Assembly: GCF_910592395.1 (NCBI RefSeq) | Contig: NC_088320.1 | Location: 2,854,001 to 2,918,000 of the forward strand | Direction: 5' to 3' | Origin: Lineus longissimus | Taxonomy: Eukaryota > Nemertea > Pilidiophora > Heteronemertea > Lineidae | DNA length: 64,000 nucleotides | Shown: one piece after another, positions 51,451-64,000 of the stretch | Layout of the letters: every line of letters starts with the position of its first letter | Position numbering within the stretch: the first letter of the stretch is position 1 | Made by a program: the position numbers and the translations under genes | Notes under the pieces: model-generated | The model's input: only the letters and a program-made list of their open reading frames with translations | Told to the model about the DNA's origin: nothing | Database searches by the model: none

Positions 51451-51970
51451 CTATCGGGGCAGAGGTATTTCTAGCGATTCTACAATCGCTCTCCTTTAGA
51501 GGGGATTAGGTTCAGACGGTGAGATTAGGCGGATACTTCGCGAGCTTACCAAGAATAAATTTCATGATTATTGTGGTACAAGCGGGCTAGTCAGTCGGCA
51601 TCTTTACTTAACAAGTGGTTTTCGGAACGGTTTAGATGAAATTTGTAGGAATTACCTTCAGTAGGTAAAATTTTCAAAGAATGTTGCGAACTATCCAGAA
51701 CAAGTGCAAGCCTCGTTGTCACAAAAATAATGTTGAAAAAAAAATCATGTGATGTCCTTTCCCAGCCACCGCAGCAATGTCTTCAATATAACCTGAGCGA
51801 ACCTCAAGACAGCGGGAATAAAATATGATGGAAAAATCCACTAAAAACGTCAACACAAATTATGTTACATGGTATAATGGTAAAAAAAATATCATAAGAA
51901 AACAAGAAAAAAATCCATCACATCTCTAAGCTATCGCCGAGTCGACTTAAAATATCAATCAACACGTCAA

Positions 51971-52030
51971 TCACGCATGCGTGAAGATACGGAAATAAAA
52001 ATATTCGCGCCTCCTAATAGGATATAAATA
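51971..52030 (+). promoter_or_regulatory. TATA box with upstream palindrome
   Basis: tataaata at 52023-52030 matches the TATA consensus. Upstream are a perfect 14-bp palindrome tcacgcatgcgtga (51971-51984) and an E2F-like ttcgcgcc at about 52004-52011. Together they look like a core promoter facing the frame that follows. Confidence 0.35.
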
Positions 52031-52092
52031 GGAGATTCCAACACGGATGCTGTGGGTCTTTGGGGAGATGCAGAGACGCTGTCGGCAGAATT

Positions 52093-52395
52093 ATGCCATT
52101 AAACCCGCCACCCGAGCGCAAAATCTGCCAAATGCCTGATAGCATTCCTATAAATACTTTTTCCTATCGAAACGCACCCCAGCAGAAGAGTGAGACTTGT
52201 GCGTTATGTATGGAAATGATGCCATTGGATGGGTTCGTCGTGTTCTTTGTGTGGAATATGTCGCGTGTTTGCCAAGAAATGATATTTCTAATTAGTTTAG
52301 TTGGTCGAGTACATCATTTGAGGTGGTATTGTCAAACAGGAACGCATAGGCTGAGGAGGTCGAGGAGTTTGATAATCATGAAGTTATCGGGCGTC
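52093..52395 (+). pseudogene. Degenerate frame with RING-like cysteines, unidentified
   Basis: A frame of about 101 codons lies 63 bp after a TATA box. It includes SETCALCMEMMPLDGFV, with C-x2-C spacing and an acidic/Pro-Leu context seen at the start of RING and RBR-type zinc domains. It continues ...SRVCQEM and ...WYCQTG, but the expected Cys-x-His pair is absent. Another phase takes over with acidic peptides (EEVEEFDNHEVIGRLKNQG, then after a stop IQDGHNEVVIQIAGNHFD). A decayed gene with frameshifts would explain this. Chance is a real alternative, and no function should be assumed. Confidence 0.2.
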
Positions 52396-52398
52396 TGA

Positions 52399-54577
52399 AG
52401 AATCAAGGATGACTTTGGACCAACATACAAGACGGACATAATGAAGTCGTCATCCAAATCGCAGGCAATCACTTCGACTTGGAATACGACTACATTATTT
52501 CCTCCTTATGCACAGGTCCGATCTGGAATTTGAAAATCCTTGTTCATCTACACGTAGTTTATTAATTGGAAAACGTTCGTCTCTTAATTTAAATCGAAGT
52601 TGTCACTATAGAAGACAGCAATTCACTCTCAAAGTTGAAGTCGGAGTGGGAGTGTCGTAAATGATGCGCAAACTCTCTATTGTCACAACCAGACGGCCCC
52701 GGAAAGACCACTTTCAAATCTATTTACAGTATCTCTCGTGCATGACATTGCAAATACTGTTGGAGCTTAGTTAAGAGAACGCACCTATTATCACGACTGA
52801 TCTTACGACTCGACCCCTGACGGCGAACACCATACCCTTGTAATTGATGGACGTTGGTTAATTGGATTGTCAAAACGTCAATTAATTATGCAAATACGCA
52901 GTGATTAGTAGGCATCATGTGGGGTGTCTGAATCGTATAAGTTGTAAACACGGATGTGAATTTGTTCCGTGTTCTTATTTTGCAGAAGGAAAAAAAAAAA
53001 CTTGCCAATTAACAGTAAAATGTGAGACATATTTTTTTGATGGGCTTAATAATTCAAAAGTACAAAACTACAACGGAGATGGTTTCTCGGCGATGTTGAA
53101 TTGGACCCAACGTACCCTTTAGCATGATTGAGGATCTTTCACTTTTAAATCCTTTCGAGTAGCTTATAACATGTAATTAGATCGCTCGTGTAACTTTGAT
53201 GCAAGCAAGAATGTTTTCGATGCAATTGATATTGAAGTCGTCTAAGACGATTCATGGATGTTCTAGTTTTCTTTCCAATGACATCAGGTCTTTGAAGAGC
53301 TTGCTGTTGACTTGAAAGCTTTGTGTCCTGTTTGTGCAATGTAAAACGTTGCCTTGTTTGGGGGTAGTAGATCTGAATTCTATTATTCTGTTGCATGTGC
53401 AAAAGAATATGGAAAGTCATTTGCCTTTTAATTAGTTTGAACGTGGGTTGAGTTAAGAAAAGGTACCCAGCGTGGCCTGGAGACGATTGTTGCTGTGAGT
53501 TTTAAAATTTATTACTTAAAAGTACATTTGTTAAAGTGATTCAAGATGAATCGAGGCCATCTTTGCCTGGCTGTTTGCCAGTAACTTGTCTCTCCTGTAT
53601 ATTTCTGCACTCCAATTCTTCGACACATTCAAACGATGTGCACACACAGTGCATTATTGTTCTCTTGGGAGACACGTTCCTGTTAGAAATTGCTGCAAAT
53701 CTCTGAGTCGAAACTAGAAATGCATCAACAGGCTTGTAAGAAAGATACGAAGTATGGCTAACGAAAGTATGCCCTTGAAACTGCCTTCGACCACTTAGTA
53801 CCATCGACTATGATATTGTAAGGGTTTTCTATTGATGGTCGAGTTTTTCAGCCATTCTTAAACTAACAGTTGAGACTTTGAAATTACTAACACAAAATCT
53901 AGGTCATAAAACACTGAACGCTATCAGAACCTGGCGCCCATCAACATCACGGACGTGACGAACATATACGTATATACGTTGTCAGTGTTCTTGAACCTGT
54001 TAACTCCGTCGTACTGATCAAACAGACACAGCAGACTCCTTCAATAGAGTCGATCCTTTCTGTAGTCCTTGATGCTATAGCGAGTGTAGTGCGTTCTTCG
54101 TCATCCTCCATCTACGCTGATTAATTGACAGTTTAATTAACTAATAGCACGAGAGTAGTACAGTAATCAGGATAAAGCCAATGAGAGGAATTCGCTGGTA
54201 CAGTCTTGTGCAAACGTTTAGAAACACTTAAAATCTTAAACGATACTCTTCAGTCATGGGCGGACACTTACTATAGGGTGTTTTCACGGTCAGCGAAGTT
54301 GGAGGGCATAATTCCCAAGTTGGCGATTCTGTAACAGACATTACGTGAAAGTCTGGCTGTTCATGTTACGGGCAATTTAGAGTATTCACGCTGTTGTGCT
54401 GTGATTTTACATCCATTTGCATAATCTCAATTGTCATTTTTTTACACGAATTTCGAATTCATTGCATGTTAAGAGACTAATCATCTTTAGCATTCCGATT
54501 TCATCTCAGAGGACAAGCGCTCTAAGTTTATTCATTCGCTATCCCAGGCGGCGACTAGTAACCAACCAGAACTAGCT
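52399..54577. other. Intergenic; nothing recognised
   Basis: Apart from coding-like out-of-phase peptides up to about 52560, this is AT-rich spacer. Confidence 0.4.
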
Positions 54578-54644
54578 ACCCACGAGTTTGGAACCTTCGA
54601 CCTTTCGACATCGAGGGCGAGGCAGATGTCTTGGCCATTAGGAT
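54578..54644 (-). repeat. tRNA-derived SINE head (internal RNA polymerase III promoter)
   Basis: On the minus strand TGGCCAAGACAT (54626-54637) matches an A box and GGTTCCAAACTC (54584-54595) matches a B box (GGTTCGAxxCC, degraded). The 30-nt gap between them is as in tRNAs. The acceptor and TpsiC stems do not pair well, so it is not a functional tRNA. It fits the 5' part of a tRNA-derived SINE. No 3' tail was located. Confidence 0.42.
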
Positions 54645-56830
54645 TGGTGGCGGCTGGCCCTATATTCAGATGCGAAAAGAAAACACCATTGTTTGTGCAG
54701 CTCCATGTGGATTGATTCGATCGATATCGTGATCATGACTGTAGACGTACATTGTATTTTATGGCAAAACACAGACGTTAATCCCCTAAATCACATGATT
54801 ATAAAGAAGTCATGATTGCTGCTCAATAAAGTATCATGTTACATGTATCGGCAGGATATGCATACCTTTTTCATTGATGATGGATTATGCCCAGTAAACT
54901 GGACCTGGGAATTTCTAAAAAGACTTATAAAATGACTATTTTAGGCTTTATTCTAATAAGACAAGTATTCTAATTTCTCAACCTTTTTTTATTCTGTGGG
55001 AATCCTATTGTTGCCTGCATCGACTGCTCACGTACATGCTATGTACATTTTTGCACAACCTTGCCTGTTCTCGTGACACTTGACACGTGTCATATAGTTA
55101 CAACTAATTCGTGTTCGAACAATGTTTTCACTGGCAACACAAATATCCAATACAGCGTTGGTAAATAACTCTATCAATTTATGCTGACGGATAATTGATG
55201 GGTCTACGAGTCAAAGCGCGTTCGTCTACTGTGTACATTTCTCTAAGCCACCCGACACCGTGAAGCTGATGCAATAGTATACATTTTAGGTGATATCTTA
55301 ACTAAGAATTTTTTTTTGATCTTGACCTAGGTTCTGTCGTTGTCTTTCCAAACTACACACTGAGAAGTAAAAAAAACAACAACAACCTTTCATTCAGTTT
55401 TGCACAAATACATCTGCTCATCAAACTACACAAGGGTCAGCTGAGGTAGCGAAAATGTAGTCTAGTTCCTTTTTACAACATCCATATTCAAATCTCAGAT
55501 CATATTTGGCCTTTATACGGCTATTTTGTTAAATACGTCGTCTCCTTATTTAATTACCTGTATTCAGCAACAAGTGACACCGACACTTCCCGTGTTTTCG
55601 CTTGCTAGACAAATATCAAACACGGCGTCAAATGCTTCGCCAATATTGAACAACCGAATGTAAATTTGATAAATCCAGGAGTCAAGTCGAAGTTGCGGTC
55701 TCCATTTCGCCCTGGGTACATTTATACCGCTTGGGAATCGATACCTATACGACAGCCATTTCAATAATGGTTTTTAGAAGGTTTTATTATTGCGCTGAGC
55801 AACAAAGGTGAATATTACAGCGTACGTACCAACTCTAAGCAACTCAAAGAGCTGGTTCCTGTTGCCATTGGCATGTTGGAGGTTCATATATGTAGCTAGC
55901 TGCTTTAGCGCCAAGCAGTGGCTCAGTGATTCCGTCTGGAAGGCGGAGGAGGCCAACTCTAGCTACTATCCATGCAGCTGGTTGGCGAAGATCAAAAGCA
56001 ACGTGTGGAATGTCATTGTTGCCATACATGTACCTTCCAAAAATATCTAACAAACACCACAAACCATTTTGCTCGATATTTGAAGAAAACGCGTAGCTGA
56101 CGTCCAAATTAATTAAAATCCTCCGATTCGTTGGAGAGGGATAAAAGTACGAATAGAAAAACAACACTAAAAGCTCAAATTCCTTTGCGTGTGTATACTA
56201 TCACGAATTCAATGTTTTGACTGAAATGGCTGTCACTTTCTCCAAATTGACATCAGTTGATTCTGGCCAACGATTCGTATAATTCATTCAACAAAGTAAT
56301 GCGCGCATATTACCAGGCACTTATGAAAAACCTTTGATGTTGGGTTGTGAGGAAATGGGGAGTACTTACTCAGCGCTTGCCTGGGGTAGTTCAATGATGT
56401 ATTTATCGCAATGGTTTCCTTGTTTGGCTTAGAGTTGTTGATAACAATGATTCTGGATGTGAAAATGCTAATTGTAACAAACTTTGTTGTCGCGACAGCG
56501 TTAACATGGTGGCGGATAGACGGTCCCACTGAAAGGTACACTCAATGGAAATAGAAATATGATATGATGGAATATTGAGCACTTGGTACGTCAATTCGCC
56601 TGGATAGGGTGGTAATAATCTCCTGTGTGGGAGACGCAACACAACCCCAGATCCCGCGGGATGATAGTGGCGTTACATTATACATGTCTGATCCGATAAC
56701 TGAAACTTTTGAAAATTTGAACCTGTCTAAATATGTTTTTCGTCGACACTATGAGAAGTTGATACGCTGGAGGAGAGTGTCAACAAAAGACAAACCGCCG
56801 TGCGAACTCGCTAAACGTTAGTATAACCAT
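54645..56830. other. Intergenic; nothing recognised
   Basis: Spacer with a short AAC run at about 55376-55386. No gene is supported. Confidence 0.4.
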
Positions 56831-57078
56831 AGGCCGGGTCTATTTGGCAAGCCGCTCGCCGAACAGGCATCTTTTCTTGTCCTGTTTGGAGAGCCGCTTG
56901 CCAAATAGCACTAAAAAGCCACCCTGTTCGGCCAGCCGGGCTTGCCAAACAGGTAAAAAATCTACCCTGTTTGGCGAGCTGGAGACTTTACTTTAATATT
57001 AATGAGTACGGCTCTCCATTCAGGACAAGAAAAAGTCGCTGTTTGGTAAGCCGGGCTTGCCAAGTAGTCACTTCCTAA
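56831..57078. mobile_element. 248-bp foldback element, copy 2
   Basis: This is the second copy of the unit at 40914-41161, same length and orientation, 6 substitutions. The heptamer TAACCAT occurs immediately before the shared sequence (56824-56830) and again at its right end (57076-57082, overlapping the last bases shared with copy 1). This is a clean 7-bp target-site duplication and marks the unit as transposed rather than segmentally duplicated. Confidence 0.85.
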
Positions 57079-57443
57079 CCATTATCATTGTCCGGGTTAG
57101 ATCGGAGAATTTCACATAGCGTAACGCCAATAGTGTCAGCGCCGACGAAAGTACACCTAATGGGAAGAAAATGTGCTACAGGTGACCATTGAGATTCTAT
57201 ATCTACCCTCTTCGATGTTCCCTTACATTTTAGGCTAGCGCAGATCCGCAGAATAGACTGAATCAGCTGTTAATTAAATTAGCAAGATGCGTTACACTGG
57301 TTACACTACATCTCAAGGCTTTGTCAGATCAAATACATCAAGATGGGGACCTTCACGCATGACCTTCGCAGCGCATCCCATTCATCAACCCCGGAGCCAA
57401 TCAGCCACTCGGGGCCCATCCTGTTAGAAAGAGAAGATCAGTG
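57079..57443. other. Intergenic; nothing recognised
   Basis: Spacer without supported features. Confidence 0.4.
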
Positions 57444-57830
57444 TGGTTGATACACCACAAGCGCCTTTAATACGTTGACTATGGCAATTAAATTCTCCCC
57501 AATCGTAACGGGATCATGATAGATTTACAAAGATTAAGGCAAGCCTTGGTAAGTATAATGGAAGTCTTTGTAAAGCCAAAATCAGTTGGTCACCAGCAGT
57601 GATAAGGCACTGAGGAGAGTGCCTTCACGTAAGCGCTTGGGCCAGACTCTGACCAGAGATCAATCTAGTTGATACACCGAAAGCGTGAAAGATAGCTTTG
57701 GCAATCAAATTGAGGACCTTTGATACACGAGCACTCGAGGTTTATTTGGTTATAAAACTGTAAATATTAGAAAAAATCGATATGGTTGATACACTGCAAG
57801 CGTACTAAATACGTAGATTGTGGCAATTAA
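57444..57830. repeat. Three diverged copies of a ttgatacac motif block
   Basis: A block of about 45-50 bp, ttgatacaccacaagcg ... tggcaattaa, occurs at 57444-57492, 57666-57709 and 57783-57830. The copies are irregularly spaced (about 222 and 117 bp) and diverged. Confidence 0.4.
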
Positions 57831-60268
57831 GACTGTCAGAGTTGATGCACTTTTGGTAAGTAGGTCAATGTGAAACTGAAATGAGCAGTTAGTAGAAAAA
57901 CAGAGGACAAATAATGATTCGACTTGTAGCGGAGAAAGGCTCTCAGACTGAAGGTAAAATTCGAAGAATTGCAAAGATATTGTCCATGACCCACAAGATT
58001 CAGACTTTCTTTAGAAATGCACCATAAGACCCCGGATTATTGATGCAGCGAGATCAATAAGGCTAAATTCCCCCATCTGTCACGTTGCGCTGATGACGTC
58101 ACGAGACAGATAGGTTTTTAAACGCTCGTATTGATCTAAGCGGAGTTGGATGCCAATCAAATAACGGAAACGCTGAAGGGGTAATGATGCGTGCGTCGGC
58201 GTAAAGGTACTAGAAGCAGTAAACTATATAGTTTGTGCCATTCAGTTTGTTTGTATGTGGTCCTGGAAGTCAAACTTGCGTGTCACGCAGTTATTACGTG
58301 ACCCCCAGTCAGGGGAAACTTGCCATGCATTTCGTATTGATATTTAAGTGCACAGAATCATTGTTTGAATTTGTGTGCAGTACCTTAACGTTAACCATAT
58401 CGTTGGTTGGGTCACTCTGCCTCCTTGCAAGCAACCTGTCTTAGGTTTGTGATCCGATAGATCTTTTAAGGACGTACTGACGGACTGCTGTAACCAGGAC
58501 GAAACATCCCTTAATTAAAGATTGTATATGGAATAGTCACTCATACAGGTATCGCCACGTTCACCCTGTAGTTCACATTTCCGCACAGGTGGATGCCACA
58601 TGTCCATTAGACAGATATAATTCAAGTTTCCAAAGTTTCTATTGGCCTAATCAGGATAGTAGTGGTTCGCCATAATCCGCAAATTGACACCTGTCATATC
58701 AAGGAAGATCACCTCCAAACGTGTCTTCTCGTGAAGTAATTTGGGCTACGTGATGGACCTTGAAGCCAGCTCTCCATGAATACAATTGCAGGATTGATAT
58801 TGAAAAGTGTTGATTAAATTGGAAATTAAAAATTCAGCAGAACTTGGAGATAGGGATTTTAACAACCCCGACAAAAGGTCGGTATTTTATCGTCGCGTGG
58901 TATTTTCCAATGCATTCGGCAAAAGTCGTTTTAGTTGAATGCGCAAGACAGTGCTTATGTCACAGCTGATTAGTCTTAAATATTTCCAATTACAGTATGT
59001 GAGCAACACGACAAGCGATTCCACGAGAACGGCACTATACGAATCAGTCTCGGAGGACTGTCTTCAAGTTATTTGTTAATTGGGAATGTCATGCAACTCC
59101 ATTATTGAAGTCGACTCGTCACTTCTTTATTGAACCTTTTCACCACACGCTTAAATTAAATCATCGCTAAAATTGCAACCTAAGAAGCGTTTAAAGCTGG
59201 TGCGATATCAACTCCCTGTGATCAACAGGAACAAATACAGGAAATTTCTCACTGACGTTGATGAATTCCCAAACTTGAGAGTTTTACCATCGTTCAGGGA
59301 CATTTAGAGGCCATTTCAACACAATCAACCATAACAACATCGCCAGTTATAAACAAGAACTTGTCAGAAATGTTGGAATTTAATGACCTTCGAAATTAAA
59401 ATCCATGATATTGTCGGAAGCAGAAAACTATTTCAGCGTGAACTGTCACAATATAGACAATCTTAGTTCTGACCGACCAATAACTGCCATTGAAAAGTGG
59501 GTTCATCGAGGAAACGTGCATCCAGTCAAAATATGTCGATATCCGCTTCTTTAACCATTCCATTTGAAGACTTCCCTTTCGGAGAGCTGCTATTTTAGAC
59601 TTCTGCGCAGGCCTGGAATTAGATTTATTGCTGACGTCGTTACATGACTGATTAAACAGGTTGCCATCTAATTCAAGAATCTGCATCAAATAATATATCT
59701 TAACTTTAAGTCAAGATCCGCTCTAGTTGATTGTGATCGCGTGACATCAATCATGTTGACACACTGTCACTCTATTACAGTCATCCTGTGCGAGATGTGA
59801 CACTGATTTGGCGTTTTAAAGAAATGTGTAATTTGGTGAATATCATTCGAGTCACGATATCGTATCGTATACGTATGGGGCGGATCTCAAAGAGATGTGT
59901 GAAGTCATGCACGTTTATGAAGTAAGCGTCCATGTGCGTGGAGCTATTAAACCTCACAGATTGGTGACTGAACGAACGGACGTAACTTCTTCATTGCCTC
60001 CTCAGTCAGCGCCCGGACCAACACACTAGACTGCCTAATTTCGCAGTTTCAAACTCAGAACTCGGGGGTATCTCACACAATTTCGATTCCTGGACTCGAG
60101 CTGTAGTGTCACTAGAACAACGGCGGCGTTGTGCTGTATTTCTGTGACCAAATCGAATGATCTGTACAGATTTTTCGATAGATTATCTCGGCATGACACA
60201 CGGAACAGATGGGTTAATACCTTGCATCTATCACACACTATAAATTATACAAGTACGTGATGGTATTC
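57831..60268. other. Intergenic; nothing recognised
   Basis: Spacer. Frames up to 97 codons show no family signature. Confidence 0.4.
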
Positions 60269-60512
60269 GCCCCCGCCGGGGATGGGCCCGTCTCTGTCTA
60301 ATGTTCCGAGCCAGTTCACATGGTGGACATGACGCATGGGAGACAGCGTTCAGACCTGGACGGGCAGCATTAATAAAACAATGTACACGGGCTATGGTTT
60401 AGAAACTGTACCATAATCGAGACTAAGTGCAAATTACCGCCAGGTCATCTTTGCCCCCTGGGACCGCGGGCTGTCGTATGTCCGGTGTTGCGAGTCAGTT
60501 CACATGGATGGA
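60269..60512. repeat. Two-copy diverged direct repeat
   Basis: 60269-60330 and 60452-60512 share cccc-g-gggc-cgtc and the stronger core tgtt-cgag-cagttcacatgg, about 185 bp apart. It is a small local duplication. Confidence 0.45.
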
Positions 60513-61395
60513 TATATACGAGGGGTTACTCCCAGCCTGACAGGTCCGTCGATAACATGGTGCGCATTCAAGACAGTCGAGGTAAACGCACAAATAATTC
60601 TTTGTGTGTGGATGTCCATATGTTTGTGACGTCAACAGTTGCTTGTCTTCTCTTTGAAATCTTCCTCTTTTCCATATGGCCGTAGTTTTCATACATATTT
60701 GGACCATTTTTTAAAGACTGCATGGCAGTGTCCTGGCTCGTGGTCACATTACTTGCCTGCTGAATTAGCAAAGCGCTTGCTCTTTTACAATATCATTGCT
60801 TTGTCATTTGACGACCATTGTCGGGTCGGATTCTCTCGCGGAAATAGATATTTAGTGGGTGTTGGCATGGTGCTAGACGAAAGGTCAGAACAATTTTTTA
60901 TAATCGTTTGATACTCCTATATATTACATGTTTCGTGTAAATGGCTGTCCAAGATTTATGTCAACATTTTGGCTTTTTATCGTGGGAATAGTCTAATCCG
61001 GCAAATTTCTCGAAACTCCTAGATTCCCCAAAATAAACTCGCGTAAAAATGTGCTTTTGATACAAAAGAACAAAAAAAACTTGCAGTCCGTAAAATGAAA
61101 GTCGCGAACATATTCCTTACGTGATAGAACAGAGTTTAGACACATTCACAGCATAGCCTAGTCTGACTAGTATTGGTCGCACTAATTACTAAGCAGGAAA
61201 ATCACACATTTGCATCTCGCTAATAGCCTTCTAGCCTGGCGTGCTGTTTGGATCAGGGACGAGGGCATAATTCGATTGGCTGTCCTAACTATTAAATCGA
61301 TAGCTAAATCACTGAACATGGAAACCTGTAGTAGGTCACTGAACATGGGTAGCTAAAGCATTGATTCAGGCAGGTAACTAAATATGAATGTAGGT
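60513..61395. other. Intergenic; nothing recognised
   Basis: Mostly spacer. Just before the 15-bp array the phrases cactgaacatgg and tagctaaa are each doubled (61309-61365), a small degenerate repeat at the array margin. Confidence 0.4.
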
Positions 61396-62020
61396 AAAAA
61401 TCCTACCGGTAAAAATCCTAACGGTAAAAATCATTACTGTAAAAATCCTAACTGTAAAAATCCCAACTGTACAAATCCTAATGGTAAAAATCGTAACGGT
61501 AAAAATCGTAACGTTAAAAATCGTAACGTTAAAAATCGTAACGGTAAAAATCGTAACGGTAAAAATCGTAAAGTTAAAAATCGTAACAGTAAAAATCGTA
61601 ACGTTAAAAATCGTGACAGTAAAAATCGTAACAGTAAAAATCGTAACAGTAAAAATCCTAACTCTAAAAATCGTAACGGTAAAAATCGTTAGGGTAAAAA
61701 TCCTAACGGTAAAAATCCTAATGGTAAAAATTGTGACAGTAAAAATCGTAACGGTGAAAATCGTAACAGTAAAAATCGTAACGTTAAAAATCGTAACAGT
61801 AAAAATCGTAACAGTAAAAATCGTAACGTTAAAAATCGTAACAGTAAAAATCGTAACGTTAAAAATCGTAACAGTAAAAATCGTAACAGTAAAAATCGTA
61901 ACAGTAAAAATCCTAACGCTAAAAATCCTAATGGTAAAAATCCTAATGGTAAAAATCGTTACGGTAAAAATCCTAACGGTCAAAATCATAATGGTAAAAA
62001 TCCTAAAGGTAAAAATCTTG
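61396..62020. repeat. 15-bp minisatellite, 41 full units plus a partial, no indels
   Basis: The unit aaaaatcgtaacggt repeats in strict 15-bp register across 625 bp without any insertion or deletion. Variation is confined to a few positions: base 8 (c or g) and bases 12-14 (cgg, cag, cgt, tgg). Units at both margins mostly carry tcct and the interior mostly tcgt, with stretches alternating acgtt and acagt units. Because 15 is a multiple of 3, three frames stay open by repetition (for example TVTIF on the minus strand). They are not credible genes. Confidence 0.97.
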
Positions 62021-64000
62021 TGCTGTCTTGAACAGCGTCCTACTCGGATCAAGGATATTTGAAGGGATCTTAATGGCATGCTTCAGATATTTCCTAGGTA
62101 CATGCCGGTCATTCATTATTTAAGTTATGGGATCAGTTCCTTGGTTTGCCTCGGACTGTTCATGTCAACACGAATTACTGTAATGACCTCGGAAGGGGAA
62201 ACGTATCATTCCGTGCCAAGAAGATAGAGACCATGCAAGTCAAAAATTGTCCTTAATTATTTATTTAGAGTTCATTTTGCCAATGGATGGATGGATGGAT
62301 GGATGGATGGATGGATTATTTCTCTTGATAAACAACTAAAGTGACAACTCAATGCATCTTTCGATCTCAGAAAACCCCCGGAGTGCACAGATAGAAAAAT
62401 ATAGGAAATTATTTCGGAAGTTAACGTGGTGAGCGACAGATTTCAGGCGCCACCAAAGCGATGTAGGAGTGCTGCTGTCGTTGAAATCTAATCTAAATTG
62501 ACACTTAAAGGTGGTGTGTATCATCAAAAGAGACAGTTTTTCTCAAAGAAAATGTCAACCGAATCGACATAGCCGTAATTGCCATCAAACAATTCGGAAC
62601 ATCGGTGAGGTGTTTTCTTCATTTTAGCACACTGAAATCTATTCGTGTCTATTGCTGACAAGTCAGGATCATGTATCTCTTCTAATTTGGAGAAACACTA
62701 CAATGTAGGGAACACTGATTAAGCTCAGGTCATATTATTCAAGCGTAGCGTTGGATTGTAAATAGGTCTGCCAATGTCAAGGTGAAACACGGGAATATTG
62801 GCCCAAAAGCTTGCGATTGCATAATCGATTCTTCCCAAGTATACATGTAAACATGTACAGGACATCATGGGTATACCTAAAAGTGGTCAGGTCATACTGA
62901 CCTATAACCTCTTTAAAAGGAAGTGAAAGTATTTCATATCTTGCCTTATTAATACAATAAAGGCAAAAGCATCCGATAGCTCGTTTGTTGGCACAACTTG
63001 TCGGTGTCATCACAGTCGTCTCATCCAGTCAAACTGCGACGACAAAATGAGCCCTTTAATTGAAATTATCACTAAGATAGGAAGACTGTTGAGCTGCTGA
63101 CGTTGAAATGACCTTTCTGACAATTTGCATTGAAGTTGGCAATTAATCATGACATTCGCTGAGGGAAAAATGACCATTTTGACAGATTACATTAAAGTCG
63201 ACATCCTACGTTTGACATGTCCTCGCATCCTCGGAAATCTTAGTTGCTGAAGAAGCCTTATAAGTTGTAAGTGGCATCGGAGTTAATCACTAAATAGGAG
63301 TGCCTTTGGCTTCAAAATAGCGATACAGGGATGATATCGTGACTAAGACATCTTAGGAGGTGAAATTTATCGGATATGAAGGATTTTAAAGAGGATATTT
63401 CCTCGTGAGGGCGACGTTATAAACACGATTAAAAGGTACGAAGATTAGGAACGCTTCCTGTTTCGATCCGCCAGGATTAGGCAAAGTGTTCACCTTAGTC
63501 CTTAATTTGATAATTCATAGAAACGATAAATTGAAAATTTATTGTTCCTAGACCTACATGTATGTCAAAATCTAGCTTTTCTGTTATAATCAAATGCAAC
63601 CCAGAGAAAAACCAACCCTCCCACGGTACACTGCATACCAATCTCATACGGTATCTTGTACAATTTTACCTTGCCCTTGTCAAGTAGCTGGGTCTTTTGT
63701 AGCGGAAGTTTCCGAGGCAGTCGAGTACCTTCACTCAGGCACGCACCAATAATGACTGCTAACATGGCATCCCCACGAAGTAGAACACGGCGGTACAGGA
63801 ATGGATATAAAAACGATGACTGGCGTTACTATTATAACAAACTGGCACCACAAATTATTTTACTGTTTCAATCAAGTGCAGTAATAGTTGTAGTTTTCAC
63901 ATATTCCCAAATGGAAAGTGGTCAACCACGTGTCATTATTTTTGAGACGACAGCCATTAACAGAGGGTTAATAGTATCGAAAAGTGAAATTGCAGTGCAT
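62021..64000. other. Intergenic to window end; ATGG microsatellite
   Basis: An (ATGG)8 tract lies at 62283-62316. No coding region or RNA gene is supported, and any gene whose exons begin beyond 64000 cannot be seen. Confidence 0.45.

Noticed and set aside
61378-62079. 233-codon minus-strand frame and overlapping plus-strand frames of 193 and 102 codons
   Set aside because: They are translations of the 15-bp array. The period is a multiple of 3, so frames stay open by repetition. There is no promoter or non-repeat coding sequence.

Overview
The window is eukaryotic, and almost certainly genomic DNA of an invertebrate animal. Gene density is very low. The two clear genes encode metazoan neuronal membrane proteins, and one of them is split by a canonical GT-AG intron. 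The spacers hold microsatellites, minisatellites and short non-autonomous transposons. Both protein families occur across invertebrate bilaterians, and the character of the sequence suggests a marine invertebrate. I cannot name the phylum from the sequence. There are no bacterial operons, ribosome binding sites or CRISPR arrays.

Layout. Positions 394-2736 (minus strand) hold an intact, intronless 780-residue B-type muscarinic acetylcholine receptor (mAChR-B/GAR-2 class). Positions 2737-32700 are about 30 kb without a gene I can support. This stretch contains a 903-bp terminal-inverted-repeat element with TA flanks (10415-11317), a probable Ty1/copia scrap (about 12951-13060), several hairpins and a pair of NRF-1-like sites. 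Positions 32710-34349 (plus strand) hold a two-exon, 450-residue voltage-gated potassium channel of the zinc-binding T1 (non-Shaker) type. Its voltage sensor is strikingly poor in charge. Positions 35770-36318 are a 29-bp minisatellite with a homogenised core.

From 36.3 kb to the end no complete gene is visible. A 248-bp foldback element is present twice in the same orientation (40914-41161 and 56831-57078, about 98% identical). A 131-nt near-palindrome lies at 43141-43271. A candidate first coding exon with a TATA-like element, a POU octamer and a splice donor lies at 47537-47785. A degenerate RING-like reading frame follows a clean TATA box at 52 kb. A tRNA-derived SINE head lies near 54.6 kb, and a 15-bp minisatellite of 41 units with no length change at 61396-62020.

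Functionally, the receptor (acetylcholine signalling through G proteins) and the potassium channel (membrane repolarisation or leak) would both act in excitable cells. They are 30 kb apart on opposite strands and nothing suggests co-regulation. No multi-gene system is visible. The most unusual items are the depleted S4 of the potassium channel, the foldback and hairpin elements, the two minisatellites, and the orphan exon with its upstream hairpin.
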